A DNA stretch of 64,000 nt. Origin: Nannocystis exedens. Lineage in GTDB: Bacteria; Myxococcota_A; Polyangia; Nannocystales; Nannocystaceae. Every line of letters begins with the position of its first letter. Within the stretch, counting starts at the first letter, position 1. Positions 55,137 through 63,986 of the stretch are shown in pieces. Position numbers and translations under genes: made by a program. Location of the stretch: positions 5,284,001-5,348,000 of the forward strand of contig NZ_NETK01000001.1 in assembly GCF_002343915.1 (NCBI RefSeq), given 5' to 3'. The notes under the pieces are model-generated. The model had not been told where the DNA came from. It did no database searches and worked only from the letters and a program-made list of their open reading frames with translations.

Positions 55137-56021
55137 ATGAGCGGCTGGGGCACGAAGGACATCCCACGACTGGACGGCAAGACCGCGGTGGTCACGGGCG
55201 CGAACAGCGGGATCGGTTATTACACGGCGCTGGAGCTGGCGCGCGCGGGGGCGCAGGTGGTGATCGGCTGCCGCGACGCGGGCCGCGGCGAGGAGGCGCT
55301 CAAGGGTCTGCGGCAGCAGTCGGGGGGCAAGGTCGAGCTGGTGCCGCTCGACCTGTCGTCGCTGGCGTCGGTGCGGTCGTTCGCGGACGAGGTGCGGCGG
55401 CGGCTGCCGAGCCTCGACGTGCTGGTCAACAACGCGGGGATCATGGCGCTGCCGCGCCGCGAGACCACGGTCGACGGGTTCGAGAAGCAGTTCGGCACCA
55501 ACCACCTCGGGCACTTCGCGCTGACGGGGCTGCTCCTGCCGGCGCTGCGGGCCAGCGCGGCGCCGCGGGTGGTGACGGTCAGCAGCGCGGTGGCCTGGGG
55601 CGCGCGGCTCGACGTCGACGACCTGCAGAGCGAGCGGCGCTACACGCCGATGGGCACCTACGGGCGGTCGAAGCTGGCCAACCTGCTGTTCATGCTCGAG
55701 CTGCACCGCCGCGCCGGGGGGACGGGCCTGCGCAGCGTGGCGGCCCACCCCGGCGGGGCGACGACGGGGCTGCAGAAGCACGCTTTCGCCCGCAGCATCA
55801 AGCTGTTCGGGCAGCCGGCGCAGGCCGGGGCGCTGCCGTCGCTGCGCGCGGCGACGGCCCCGGACGTGCAAGGCGGCGAGTACTACGGGCCGTGGCTGAT
55901 GCTCATGCGCGGGGCCCCGATCCACGCGTGGATCCCCCCGCAGGCCCGCGACGAGCAGACGGCGGCGCGGCTGTGGCAGCGCTCCGAGGAGCTGACCGGG
56001 GTGCGGTTCGACCTGTCCTAG
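55137..56021 (+). CDS. Short-chain dehydrogenase/reductase
   Basis: 294 residues from ATG 55137, preceded by GAGGAG at 55122-55127. The motifs are the nucleotide-binding TGANSGIG (20-27), NNAGIMALP, the catalytic Ser strand VVTVSSAVAWGA, and Tyr-Gly-Arg-Ser-Lys (YxxxK). It resembles retinol-dehydrogenase-like SDR members that reduce hydrophobic ketones or aldehydes. The stop codon falls inside a palindromic element. It is divergent from TetR and co-transcribed with an epimerase-like gene. Confidence 0.92.
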   Translation: MSGWGTKDIPRLDGKTAVVTGANSGIGYYTALELARAGAQVVIGCRDAGRGEEALKGLRQQSGGKVELVPLDLSSLASVRSFADEVRRRLPSLDVLVNNAGIMALPRRETTVDGFEKQFGTNHLGHFALTGLLLPALRASAAPRVVTVSSAVAWGARLDVDDLQSERRYTPMGTYGRSKLANLLFMLELHRRAGGTGLRSVAAHPGGATTGLQKHAFARSIKLFGQPAQAGALPSLRAATAPDVQGGEYYGPWLMLMRGAPIHAWIPPQARDEQTAARLWQRSEELTGVRFDLS

Positions 56022-56029
56022 GAGACAGG
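56012..56029. repeat. Palindromic element enclosing the SDR stop codon
   Basis: CCTGTC-CTAGGA-GACAGG; the TAG stop lies in its loop. It sits between the SDR and the next gene. Confidence 0.6.
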
Positions 56030-56045
56030 CAGAAGGAGCGCGGCG

Positions 56046-56735
56046 ATGAAGGCGCTGATCTTCGGGGCGACCGGGATGATCGGGCAGGGGGTGCTGCGCG
56101 AGTCGCTGCTCGACCCGCAGATCGATCTGGTGACGGTGGTCGGCCGCAACCCGACCGGCCAGCGCCACCCGAAGCTGCGCGAGCTCGTCCACGCGGACCT
56201 GGGCGATCTGTCCCCGATCGCGGCGCAGCTCGCCGGGCACGACGCGTGCTTCTTCTGCCTCGGGGTGTCGTCGGCCAGGATGTCCGAGGCCGACTACACG
56301 CGGGTGACGTACGACCTCACGCTGACGGTGGCGCGCCGGCTGGCCGCGCTGTGCCCGGACATGACGTTCGTGTACGTGTCGGGCGGCGGCGCCGACAGCA
56401 GCGAGCGCGGGCGCGTGATGTGGGCCCGCGTGAAGGGCAAGACCGAGAACGCGCTGCGCGAGCTGCCGTTCCGCGCGAGCTACGTGGTCCGCCCGGGCTT
56501 CATCCAGCCGATGCACGGCATCCGCTCGCGCACGCGGCTGTACAACGCGCTCTACGCGGTGCTGGCTCCCCTGTACCCGCTGTGGAAGGTGCTGTTCCCG
56601 GGGCTGGTGACGAACACCGAGCAGCTCGCCCGGGCGATGATCGCGGTGGCCCGTGACGGGACGGCGAAGTACATCCTCGAGACGAGGGACATCAACGCGA
56701 TCGGCCAGCGCGAGCTGGCGGCGCGCGCGGGGTGA
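56046..56735 (+). CDS. NAD(P)-binding epimerase/reductase-like protein
   Basis: 229 residues, single Rossmann domain without a convincing YxxxK pair. It has MKALIFGATGMIGQGVLRE at the N-terminus, FCLGVSSARMSEADY, FVYVSGGGADSSERG, and RPGFIQPMHGIRS. Close in type to NAD(P)H-binding atypical SDRs. AAGGAG lies seven bases before the ATG. It follows the SDR gene by 24 bp and is in the same TetR-controlled unit. Confidence 0.88.
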   Translation: MKALIFGATGMIGQGVLRESLLDPQIDLVTVVGRNPTGQRHPKLRELVHADLGDLSPIAAQLAGHDACFFCLGVSSARMSEADYTRVTYDLTLTVARRLAALCPDMTFVYVSGGGADSSERGRVMWARVKGKTENALRELPFRASYVVRPGFIQPMHGIRSRTRLYNALYAVLAPLYPLWKVLFPGLVTNTEQLARAMIAVARDGTAKYILETRDINAIGQRELAARAG

Positions 56736-56756
56736 GGGGCGTGGGGTCACCCCAGA

Positions 56757-56887
56757 GAACATGTTCGAACAGACATGTTCCCCGGGCAGCGCCGGGTGGC
56801 GAGCGCGGCGGGGAATCATGCTCTCTCGCGCATGTCCGAAGGAGCATGTCCCGCGATGGCGGCAGAGGGACGTGCTCCTTCGGACAG
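56757..56887. repeat. Cluster of divergent palindromic elements
   Basis: GAACATG/CATGTTC arms (56757-56780), then CATGCTC, GCATGTCC-GAA-GGAGCATG (56830-56849) and CGTGCTCCTTCGGACA (56871-56886) fill the gap between the epimerase-like gene and recQ. They are variants of the common element with AACATG or GCATG arms. Confidence 0.55.
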
Positions 56888-57081
56888 CCGCGGAGCACGA
56901 CCCGCTCGATCGCTCCAGCACGACGATGGTGCGAGGCGCCGCTGGCGGGTGACCTCGGGTCGTTCGGCGAGCACGTGACCGACGAGCCGGGCGCGGGCCG
57001 TTTTCCGGGCCTGTACGAGGCCCTGGTGCGAAATTGCACGTGGCTGCGGCCGCCGCCCGAATTTGGTGCTAGACAGGCGCG

Positions 57082-59142
57082 ATGATCGAACAGGCCGATC
57101 TCGACCGCGTCCTCGCCGAGCGGTTCGGTTTTTCGGAGTTCCGTCCCGGGCAGCGGCGCAGCGTCGAGGAATTGCTGCTCGGCAGCGGGGCGCTCCTCTG
57201 CATCCAGCCGACGGGGTACGGCAAGAGCCTCTTGTATCAATTGCCGGCGGCGCTGCTCGACGGGATCACGCTGGTGGTGTCGCCGCTGCTGGCGCTGATG
57301 CGCGACCAGCTGCAGCACCTCAACGACCGCTTCGGGCTGCCGGCGGCCAGCATCAACTCCGACCAGAGCGAGGAGGAGAACGACGCGGCGAAGGCGGCGG
57401 CGGCCCAGGGGCGCGTGCGGCTGCTGTTCGTGTCGCCCGAGCACCTCGACCACGTCGACCGCTTCGAGGCCCTGGCGGCGCTGCCGATCCGCCTGCTCGT
57501 GGTCGACGAGGCGCACTGCATCTCGACGTGGGGCCACGACTTCCGCCCGGCGTACCGGCAGATCGTCCACCTGCTGCGCGCCCTGCAGGCGCGTCACCCG
57601 TCGCTGCGCGTGCTGGGGCTGACGGCGACCGCGGACGAGCGCGTGGAGGAGGACATTCGCGCGCAGCTGCAGCGGCCCGGCGGCGCGCCGCTGGTGGTGC
57701 ATCGCAGCAGCATGGACCGGCCCAACCTGTCGCTGGCGGCGGTCGGGCTGACGGGGATGGCGGAGAAGCTGGCCTACCTGGCGCAGATCGTGCCGCGGCT
57801 GCCGGCGCCGGGGATCGTGTACTGCGCGACGCGCGAGCGCACCGAGCTGGTCGCGGGGTACCTGCAGTCGCGCGGGCTGGAGGCGGCGGCGTACCACGCG
57901 GGGCTCGAGCCGGAGCGCAAGCGCGAGCTGCAGGCGGAGTTCCTGCACGGCGACTGCCCGGTGATCGCGGCGACCAACGCGCTGGGGATGGGCATCGACA
58001 AGTCGGACCTGCGCTACGTGATCCACGTCGACGTGCCGGGCTCGGTGACGGCCTATTATCAGGAGGTCGGCCGGGCCGGGCGCGACGGCCGGCCGGCCCG
58101 CGGGATCTTGCTGTATGACCCGGAGGACAGGCGGATCCAGGAGCACTTCATCGACTCGGCGCAGCCGCAGCCGGAGGACTTCGCGGCGATCGTCGAGGCC
58201 ATCGAGCACGAACCACTCGGGCTGACGGCGATCAAGGTCCGCACGGGGCTGCACCCGACGCGCGTGACGGTGGTGGTCGCCGAGCTGGTCGAGCAGGGCT
58301 TTGTCCGCAAGCAGAGCGCCGGCGGCAAGCAGGTCTATGGGCTGACCCAAAAGACAGGTAAGCCGGACCTCGAACGCTACCGCACGCAGCAGGCGGTGCG
58401 CACGCGCGAGCTGGCGGCCATGCTGGCCTACGGGCGCGGCGAGGCCGACTGCCTGATGGCGACGCTGCGGCGGGCGCTCGGCGATCGCGAGGCGGCCGCG
58501 TGCGGGCGCTGCTCGCTGTGCCGCGGGCAGCAGTCGAGCGTGGACGTCGCGTCGGCGGCCGCGGAGGCGCAGCGCTGGCTCGAGTCGCGGCCGTCGCCGA
58601 TCGCCGCCAGCGCGCGGCCGGAGGTGGCGGAGGGGCTGGCGCTGCTCGACGGGGAGATCGCCGGGCCGCTGTTCCGCGGGTTCTTCCAGGGGCGCGAGTC
58701 GGCGGATTCGCTGCCGCCCGCGCTGGTCGAGCTGCTGCGGACGCACGTGCGCGCGCTCGGCGAGCAGTTCGCGTTCGCGGCGGTGGCGGCGGTGCCGAGC
58801 CGCGACTGGCGCCAGCGCGAGGAGGCGCTGCAGATCGCCGCCGACACGCTCGGGGTGCCGGCCCTGCCCGAGCTGCTGGTGTGGCGCGAGGAGCCGCGGG
58901 CCAGGCAGGGCGAGCTGCGCAACAACGACCAGCGGCGCGAGAACGTCGAGAACACGATGAAGCTCGGCAGCGGCAGCGTGCGCGGCGAGGTGCTGCTGCT
59001 CGACGACTTCGTCGGCTCGGGCGCGACGCTCAAGGAGGCGGCGCGGGTGCTGCGAAAGGACGCGAAGTTGAAGGCGGCGATCGTGCCGCTGACGCTGGCG
59101 CGGGTGCGCTGGAAGCTCGGCTCGGCGGGGCGAATTCATTGA
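57082..59142 (+). CDS. RecQ-type helicase fused to a phosphoribosyltransferase-like domain
   Basis: 686 residues. The helicase part (about 1-480) has Walker A QPTGYGKS (42-49), the RecQ box VVDEAHCISTWGHDFRP, GMGIDKSDLRYVIHVD, and a zinc-type Cys set (CLMATLRRALGDREAAACGRCSLC). The C-terminal ~170 residues replace the normal HRDC with a region ending in a phosphoribosyltransferase signature: EVLLLDDFVGSGATLKEAARVL (about 636-657), which matches the PRPP-binding loop with two Asp. The fusion suggests nucleotide or PRPP sensing linked to DNA unwinding. Activity of the second domain is unproven. Start at ATG 57082. Confidence 0.92.
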   Translation: MIEQADLDRVLAERFGFSEFRPGQRRSVEELLLGSGALLCIQPTGYGKSLLYQLPAALLDGITLVVSPLLALMRDQLQHLNDRFGLPAASINSDQSEEENDAAKAAAAQGRVRLLFVSPEHLDHVDRFEALAALPIRLLVVDEAHCISTWGHDFRPAYRQIVHLLRALQARHPSLRVLGLTATADERVEEDIRAQLQRPGGAPLVVHRSSMDRPNLSLAAVGLTGMAEKLAYLAQIVPRLPAPGIVYCATRERTELVAGYLQSRGLEAAAYHAGLEPERKRELQAEFLHGDCPVIAATNALGMGIDKSDLRYVIHVDVPGSVTAYYQEVGRAGRDGRPARGILLYDPEDRRIQEHFIDSAQPQPEDFAAIVEAIEHEPLGLTAIKVRTGLHPTRVTVVVAELVEQGFVRKQSAGGKQVYGLTQKTGKPDLERYRTQQAVRTRELAAMLAYGRGEADCLMATLRRALGDREAAACGRCSLCRGQQSSVDVASAAAEAQRWLESRPSPIAASARPEVAEGLALLDGEIAGPLFRGFFQGRESADSLPPALVELLRTHVRALGEQFAFAAVAAVPSRDWRQREEALQIAADTLGVPALPELLVWREEPRARQGELRNNDQRRENVENTMKLGSGSVRGEVLLLDDFVGSGATLKEAARVLRKDAKLKAAIVPLTLARVRWKLGSAGRIH

Positions 59143-59222
59143 TCGCGGCGCAATGACGGGCTGAATGATTCGCCGGCCGCCGGGCTCGACTCGGGCGCGG
59201 CAGCTGTCGGCTTGTACCGACA

Positions 59223-59430
59223 GCTCGACCGGGCGGATCCACGAATCCGTGGTGCCGTCATTTGCTGCGTGGGTGCGCTGCAAGCTCGGTGCTCGGTTGG
59301 GCGGATCCACGGGCTCGTGGCGCGGGCGAACCACTGACTCGTGGCGCCGCCATTCGCCGCGTGGGTGCGCTGCAAGCTCGGGGTTTGGCCGGGCGGAGCC
59401 ACCGACTTGTGGCGGCGCCGGGGCTGTGCG
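59223..59430. repeat. Tandem repeat of hairpins upstream of the ChaN gene
   Basis: GCGTGGGTGCGCTGCAAGCTCGG occurs at 59267 and again at 59359 (92-bp period). Four copies of CCAC-(N6)-GTGG hairpins (59239, 59308, 59330 and 59400 regions) accompany it; stems are kept while loops differ. Confidence 0.65.
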
Positions 59431-59441
59431 AGCCTCGCGGT

Positions 59442-60344
59442 GTGCGAGGGCAGTCGCGGCGCCGGTGGATGCAGCTCGTAGGCGGCGCGATGAGCCTGCC
59501 CGCGTGCCGCGGGCAGGCGACGCGCGCGCCGGCGGTGACGGAGGCGCGGCTGTTCTCCGGCGAGGATGGGGCGCCGATCTCCGAGGCGCAGGTGGTCGCG
59601 GCGATGGCGGCGAGCGACGTGGTGCTGATCGGCGAGCAGCACGGGCACCCGCTCGGGCTCGCGTTGGCGGCGGAGCTCTTTGAAAAGCTGCTGGCCACCG
59701 GCGCGAATGCGGCGCTGGCCCTCGAGAGCGTGGGGCGCGATCACCAGGCGGAGCTCGACGCGTTCCTGCGCTCGGAGCTCGACGAGGCGGCGTTCCGCAA
59801 GGCGGCCGACCTCGAGGGCGAGCGCAAGTTCCCCGCGGGGCACCGCCGCATGGTGCTGGCGGCGCAGGCGAAGGGCCGGCCGGTGATCGCGGCCAACGCG
59901 GCGCGGGCGCTGGTCAAGCGGGCGCGGCTCGAGGGGCTGGAGCCGCTGCGGGCGCTGGGGCCGGAGGAGAAGGCGCTGATCGAGGTCCCCGAGGAGCTGA
60001 CCGAAGGGACATACCGAGAGCAGTTCGTGGCGCTGATGGGCCAGCACGCCGGGGTCGACGCGGCGACGCTCGAGGGCTTCTACCGGGCGCAGAACGTGTG
60101 GGACGCGACGATGGCCGGGTCGATCGGCCGCGCGCTGGCGGCAGGCTCGCGGCCGGTGGTGCAGGTGGTCGGCGGCTTTCACGTGGACGGGGCCGGCGGG
60201 CTGTATCAGCGCGTCCGCGCGAGCAACCCTTCGGCGAAGGTGTGGCGCCTGTCGGTGGTGGCGGAGGTCGCAGCGGCGCTGCGGGCGGAAGATCGCGGGC
60301 GCGCCGACGTGGTCGCGTACGTGGGGCCGCTGCCGGCGACGTGA
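59442..60344 (+). CDS. ChaN-family lipoprotein
   Basis: 300 residues from GTG 59442, chosen because it includes SRRRWMQLVGGAMSLPAC, a Tat-like twin-Arg signal with lipobox (Cys22). The domain matches ChaN/DUF399 heme-binding proteins: VVLIGEQHGHPLGLALAAEL, ALALESVGRDHQAELDAFL, and GRPVIAANAARALVKRAR. The family is implicated in heme or iron uptake and is related to the TIKI/EreA-like fold. A half palindromic element is in frame (TEGTYRE). It is followed by a hypothetical gene six bases downstream. Confidence 0.85.
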   Translation: MRGQSRRRWMQLVGGAMSLPACRGQATRAPAVTEARLFSGEDGAPISEAQVVAAMAASDVVLIGEQHGHPLGLALAAELFEKLLATGANAALALESVGRDHQAELDAFLRSELDEAAFRKAADLEGERKFPAGHRRMVLAAQAKGRPVIAANAARALVKRARLEGLEPLRALGPEEKALIEVPEELTEGTYREQFVALMGQHAGVDAATLEGFYRAQNVWDATMAGSIGRALAAGSRPVVQVVGGFHVDGAGGLYQRVRASNPSAKVWRLSVVAEVAAALRAEDRGRADVVAYVGPLPAT

Positions 60345-60349
60345 GGGCG

Positions 60350-61069
60350 ATGGAGCGGGACGAGTTCGCGCGACGTCTGGCGGATGCGACGCGTCGACTG
60401 CTGGCGCTGACGCGGACGTACGTGATCGACGCGCTGCCCGCGGCGGTGCGGTACTCGCCGGCGATGCAGCCGTGGGTCGCGCACGTGCCGCTCGGGCCGG
60501 GTGAGGTGGTGTTCGCGGAGGACGCGGAGAGGTTTCGCGAGCGGCGCTCCGGCCCGGCGGAAGAGGTGATCGCGCTGCTGTGGCGCGACGGGCTGGTGCC
60601 GCTGTGGATCGACATGGTGGTGGTGGCGGTCGAACATGGGCGCACGCAGATCGAGGCGGAGGTGTCGCCGCGGTTCGTGCGTGCGCTGCCGGAGCTCGAG
60701 GGCGAGGAGCGGCCCTTTTCGATCAAAGTTCGCAACGAGCCGCCGTGGATCCCGCGGGCGAGGATGCACGGGCCGCTGAAGCGGTTTCCGCTGCGCTGGC
60801 GTGACGACCCGGAGGCGGCGCGGGCGGTGCGAGACCCGGAGGAAGGCCGGGTGTCGACGCGGCGGCTGCTGCTGCGGCGGCTGCTGGCGGCGCCGCGAGG
60901 GCAGAGCACCGTCGCGCAGGTGCGGCGGCATCTGTACGAGCGGCCCGCCGCCGACTTGCCGTGGCGCGACGAGGCGGAGCGGCTCGAGGCGATCGAGGAG
61001 GCCGAGCGGGCGCTCGCCGGGTGGCGGCCGGCGGAGGGCGACGAGGGCGGCGAGGGAGCGCCAGCGTAG
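60350..61069 (+). CDS. Hypothetical Arg-rich protein
   Basis: 239 residues. Globular with no signal peptide: a central part VIALLWRDGLVPLWIDMVVVAVEHGRTQIEAEVSPRF and an Arg-rich C-terminal helical part (STRRLLLRRLLAAPRGQSTV). No family recognised. Six bases after the ChaN-like gene, so co-transcribed. Confidence 0.6.
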   Translation: MERDEFARRLADATRRLLALTRTYVIDALPAAVRYSPAMQPWVAHVPLGPGEVVFAEDAERFRERRSGPAEEVIALLWRDGLVPLWIDMVVVAVEHGRTQIEAEVSPRFVRALPELEGEERPFSIKVRNEPPWIPRARMHGPLKRFPLRWRDDPEAARAVRDPEEGRVSTRRLLLRRLLAAPRGQSTVAQVRRHLYERPAADLPWRDEAERLEAIEEAERALAGWRPAEGDEGGEGAPA

Positions 61070-61081
61070 CGAATGACTGAG

Positions 61082-61175
61082 AGGACATGTCCTTGCGGGT
61101 AGGTCCAGCGAGGAGGAGTCTCCGGGCGGACAGGGCGGCCGGGGAGCGGCGGCGATGAGATGTCCTCGCGGACAT
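61082..61175. repeat. Two palindromic elements between convergent genes
   Basis: AGGACATGTCCT (61082-61093) is a perfect 12-bp palindrome; ATGTCC-TCGC-GGACAT (61160-61175) is a perfect canonical copy. They lie between the ends of two convergent genes. Confidence 0.7.
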
Positions 61176-61209
61176 GTTGGGTGAATCACGGCGGGTGATT
61201 CGCGCCGGA

Positions 61210-61800
61210 TCAGGGCAGCCAGAGGATCGTGACGATGTGGTCGTCGAGGCCGACCACGGCCGGCTCGCTCTGGATGCCGGGGCCGGTGTTGGTGAACCAG
61301 GTCGGCTCGGCGTCGGCCCACAGCTCGGCGGTGAACCATCGACGGAGGGCGTCGAGGTCGATCATCAGGTCGGCGAGCGCAGAGGGGCCGACGGAGGCGA
61401 GCCAGCCGCCCTGTTCGGCCTCGGCGCGCTCGGCGGCCTCCTCGGCCTCGACCTCGGCGATCCGGGCGCGCGCGGTGGCGAGGAGGCCGTCGACGCAGGC
61501 GAGCATCTCGGCGCGGTCGATCGCGCGCCAGGTGCCGTCGACGAAGGTGCCGTAAGGGGCGTCCTCGGGGGTCCAGCAGTTGAAGTGATCCTCGAGGAAG
61601 GTCTGGACGATGGCGCGCTTGGCCGTCACGAGGGCGGCGGGATCGGTGCCCGCCTCGGCCAGCGCTTCGCGGTGGATCGGCTCGATCACGTCGCTCGCGG
61701 GGACCGCCTTGAGCCACGCGCTGGTCCACGTCGGGTACCACTGCCGCTGGATGTGCTCGGCGAGCGCGAGCCGGCGCGCGAGGTCGGGGTCGGGGCGCAT
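61210..61800 (-). CDS. Hypothetical protein
   Basis: 196 residues from ATG 61800. Helical protein with no signal or membrane segment; Trp-rich start (WYPTWTSAWLKAVP), a central Glu/Ala-rich helix (AEVEAEEAAERAEAEQ), and a C-terminal part DAEPTWFTNTGPGIQ. No family recognised. It is divergent from the gene at 61986, with 185 bp between the starts. Confidence 0.65.
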   Translation of the reverse strand: MRPDPDLARRLALAEHIQRQWYPTWTSAWLKAVPASDVIEPIHREALAEAGTDPAALVTAKRAIVQTFLEDHFNCWTPEDAPYGTFVDGTWRAIDRAEMLACVDGLLATARARIAEVEAEEAAERAEAEQGGWLASVGPSALADLMIDLDALRRWFTAELWADAEPTWFTNTGPGIQSEPAVVGLDDHIVTILWLP

Positions 61801-61985
61801 GGACCGAAGGGTAGCGAAGTTTGCGGGGGCCCGGGAGCGACGGGGCGGGGGAGCACGGTCGGCGGCAAACCCCAGGAGCGGAGGTGCGTCGACGCGACGC
61901 ACGGCATGAGAGTCACCCGCGGGGACCGGTTCGCGGGTGGCACGAGGCCGCGCCGGGCGCGTCGCTCGCGTACCCTCGCGGAGGT

Positions 61986-63068
61986 ATGGACGTGGGGGCG
62001 CTGTTTCCCGAGTGGGACGAGGTCAGCGAGGAGCAACCGGCGGCGATCGCGGCGGTCTGCGCGCGACTCGGGGTCGAGCGCGAATGGCTGACGAAGGACG
62101 ACTTCATCCACGCGATCGTCGGCGGGGCGGTCGAGGGCGAGCGGGTGGCGTGGGTCGAGAAGGTCGAGAAGGACGACGGAGGCTGGGTCGATGTCGATTA
62201 CTTCCTGCGCATGCGCGTCGGCGAGACGCAAATCCGCGAGAGGGTGGTCGACACGTACAACCCGTACTTCGGCTGCGAGATCGGCCACCTGCGCTGGTGG
62301 GACGACGCGGTGGTGATGGTCTATCGGGAGAAGCACCGCACGATCGCCTGCAGGCTCGGGCTGGCCGGCGCGCCGGCGCTGCGGGTCGTCGGAGACGGCT
62401 GGACGGTGCTGGACGAGGTGCTGATCTGCGAGAGCCGGGCGCGCGGGCTGGTCGAGCGGCTGCACCTGCCGGCGCTGCGCCCGACGGCGCCGCTGCCGGC
62501 GGAGCTGGCCGATCGGAGTATGGCCATGGGAGCATGTCCCCTGGGACAGCCGATCACGAGCGAGCCGGCTGCCTTGCAGCGGCGGATCGCGGCGGGGTTG
62601 CCGGGCGTGGCCGGGCCGATCGCCGAGCTGCTCGTCGGGGCGCTGGCATATCGCTTCTGGGAGCCGCGGCCGCCGCTGGTCGCGACGTACGAAGAGGTCG
62701 CCGACGAGCATCCGTGGAACACGCCGTGCTGGTTGCCGTTCTACTTGTACTGCGCGAGCGCGGCGGCGGAGCGTCGGGTGTTGCTGGCGCAGCTCGACGC
62801 CGTGGCGGCGCGGACGCCGGGTGAGTTCGGGGACGAGGACGACACGGCGGAGCTGGCCTGCCGGCACATTGCGAGCCGCTGCGCCGAGCTGGCGGGGGCC
62901 TGTCGCGCGGGGCGGCTGCCGGACGGGGAGTCTTGCTACTTCTGGGTCGGGTGGTCGCAGGCGGCGTTCGCGGGGGCGGAGAGGCTGTTCCCGGCGGGGA
63001 TGTGGGCGGTGTGGCAGGCGCTGCGGCCCCGCGCGCGCGAGCTGCTGGCGCTCGGCGAGCGCAGGTGA
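61986..63068 (+). CDS. Hypothetical protein
   Basis: 360 residues from ATG 61986. No signal peptide. The N-terminal half is an alpha/beta domain (SEEQPAAIAAVCARLGVEREWLTKDDFIHAIVGG, VDYFLRMRVGETQI). Residues about 178-195 hold a palindromic element (62534-62549) read ACPLGQP in a likely loop, after which a helical C-terminal half continues (ALQRRIAAGLPGVAGPIAELLVG, FWVGWSQAAFAGAERLF). No domain name can be given. Confidence 0.6.
   Translation: MDVGALFPEWDEVSEEQPAAIAAVCARLGVEREWLTKDDFIHAIVGGAVEGERVAWVEKVEKDDGGWVDVDYFLRMRVGETQIRERVVDTYNPYFGCEIGHLRWWDDAVVMVYREKHRTIACRLGLAGAPALRVVGDGWTVLDEVLICESRARGLVERLHLPALRPTAPLPAELADRSMAMGACPLGQPITSEPAALQRRIAAGLPGVAGPIAELLVGALAYRFWEPRPPLVATYEEVADEHPWNTPCWLPFYLYCASAAAERRVLLAQLDAVAARTPGEFGDEDDTAELACRHIASRCAELAGACRAGRLPDGESCYFWVGWSQAAFAGAERLFPAGMWAVWQALRPRARELLALGERR
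62534..62549. repeat. Palindromic element in a hypothetical gene
   Basis: ATGTCC-CCTG-GGACAG, perfect. Read in a different phase from the others (Cys-Pro-Leu-Gly-Gln). Confidence 0.7.
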
Positions 63069-63183
63069 GCCAGCCTCGGCGCAAGACGGCGAACGGGGCG
63101 GGGTGAGGCGGCGCGGGCCCGCGGCAGGCGCCGACGAGTGCGGAGAGGGGCGAGTCACGAGGGGTGGACAGCGGGCGCGGAGC

Positions 63184-63215
63184 CTGTCCTTTGGATCGGA
63201 TGTCCTCGGGGACAG
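63184..63215. repeat. Palindromic elements upstream of the pentapeptide gene
   Basis: CTGTCC at 63184-63189 and ATGTCC-TCGG-GGACAG, perfect, at 63200-63215, in the gap before the last gene. Confidence 0.7.
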
Positions 63216-63311
63216 GCGAGCGATGGGTGAGGGCCGGGCCGGCGATCGCTCGCGAGCCGGCGAGGATCCCTGCTTGACCGGGTGGACCTCCGGTGCGAGC
63301 TTCGCCGGGAG

Positions 63312-63986
63312 ATGGCGCCGCCGGACGACGACGACGGGTCCGACCTCGACAGCCTGCTGCGCGGCAGGTCGTTCGAGGACCGGACGTTCACCGGGCTCGA
63401 GCTGCAGGAGGCCGACCTCGCGGGCAAGGAGTTCGCCGGCTGCACCTTCGTCGGCTGCAAGGCGCAGGAGAGCCGCTGGCGCGGGTGCCGGCTCGAGGAC
63501 TGCGTGTTCGAGCGCTGCGACCTGACGCAGGCGCGACCGGCCGGGATGGTCGCCGGCAAGCTGCAGTTCCGCGGCTGCAAGCTGATGGGCGTCGAGTGGA
63601 CGGAGCTCGGCCGCTTCGTCGGCCTCGGCTTCTCCGAGTGCACGCTGCAGTACGCGTCGTTCCTGCGGATGAGCCTGTGTCGGGCGGATTTCTTCGATTG
63701 CACGATCACCGAGGCCAACTTCTTCGAGGTCGATCTCGGCGAGGCGAACTTCCGCGGCAGCTCGCTGGCCGGCAGCGTGTTCCGCGGCTGCAAGCTGCGC
63801 AAGACCGACTTCTCGGCGGCGACCGGGGTGTTCGTCGACCCGGCCGCGAACGAGGCCCGCGAGGCGATCGTGCCGGTGGAGTCGGCGGTGCTGCTGGCGA
63901 TGCACCTCGGGCTGCGGGTGGCCGGCTACTCGGGGCCGGCGGCGAAGTCCGAGGCGACGCGGGCGGGTCGAGGGCGGCGCAGGTAG
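63312..63986 (+). CDS. Pentapeptide-repeat protein
   Basis: 224 residues from ATG 63312 (GTG 63282 possible). A right-handed quadrilateral beta-helix is indicated by A(D/N)LxG-type units: LQEADLAGKEFAGCTFVGC, GCRLEDCVFERCDLTQA, LCRADFFDCTITEANFFEVDLGEANFRGSSLAGSVFRGCKLRKTDFSAAT. Such proteins may protect DNA gyrase or act as scaffolds; the Cys-rich version here is of unknown role. The C-terminal 40 residues are a helical tail. Confidence 0.88.
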   Translation: MAPPDDDDGSDLDSLLRGRSFEDRTFTGLELQEADLAGKEFAGCTFVGCKAQESRWRGCRLEDCVFERCDLTQARPAGMVAGKLQFRGCKLMGVEWTELGRFVGLGFSECTLQYASFLRMSLCRADFFDCTITEANFFEVDLGEANFRGSSLAGSVFRGCKLRKTDFSAATGVFVDPAANEAREAIVPVESAVLLAMHLGLRVAGYSGPAAKSEATRAGRGRRR

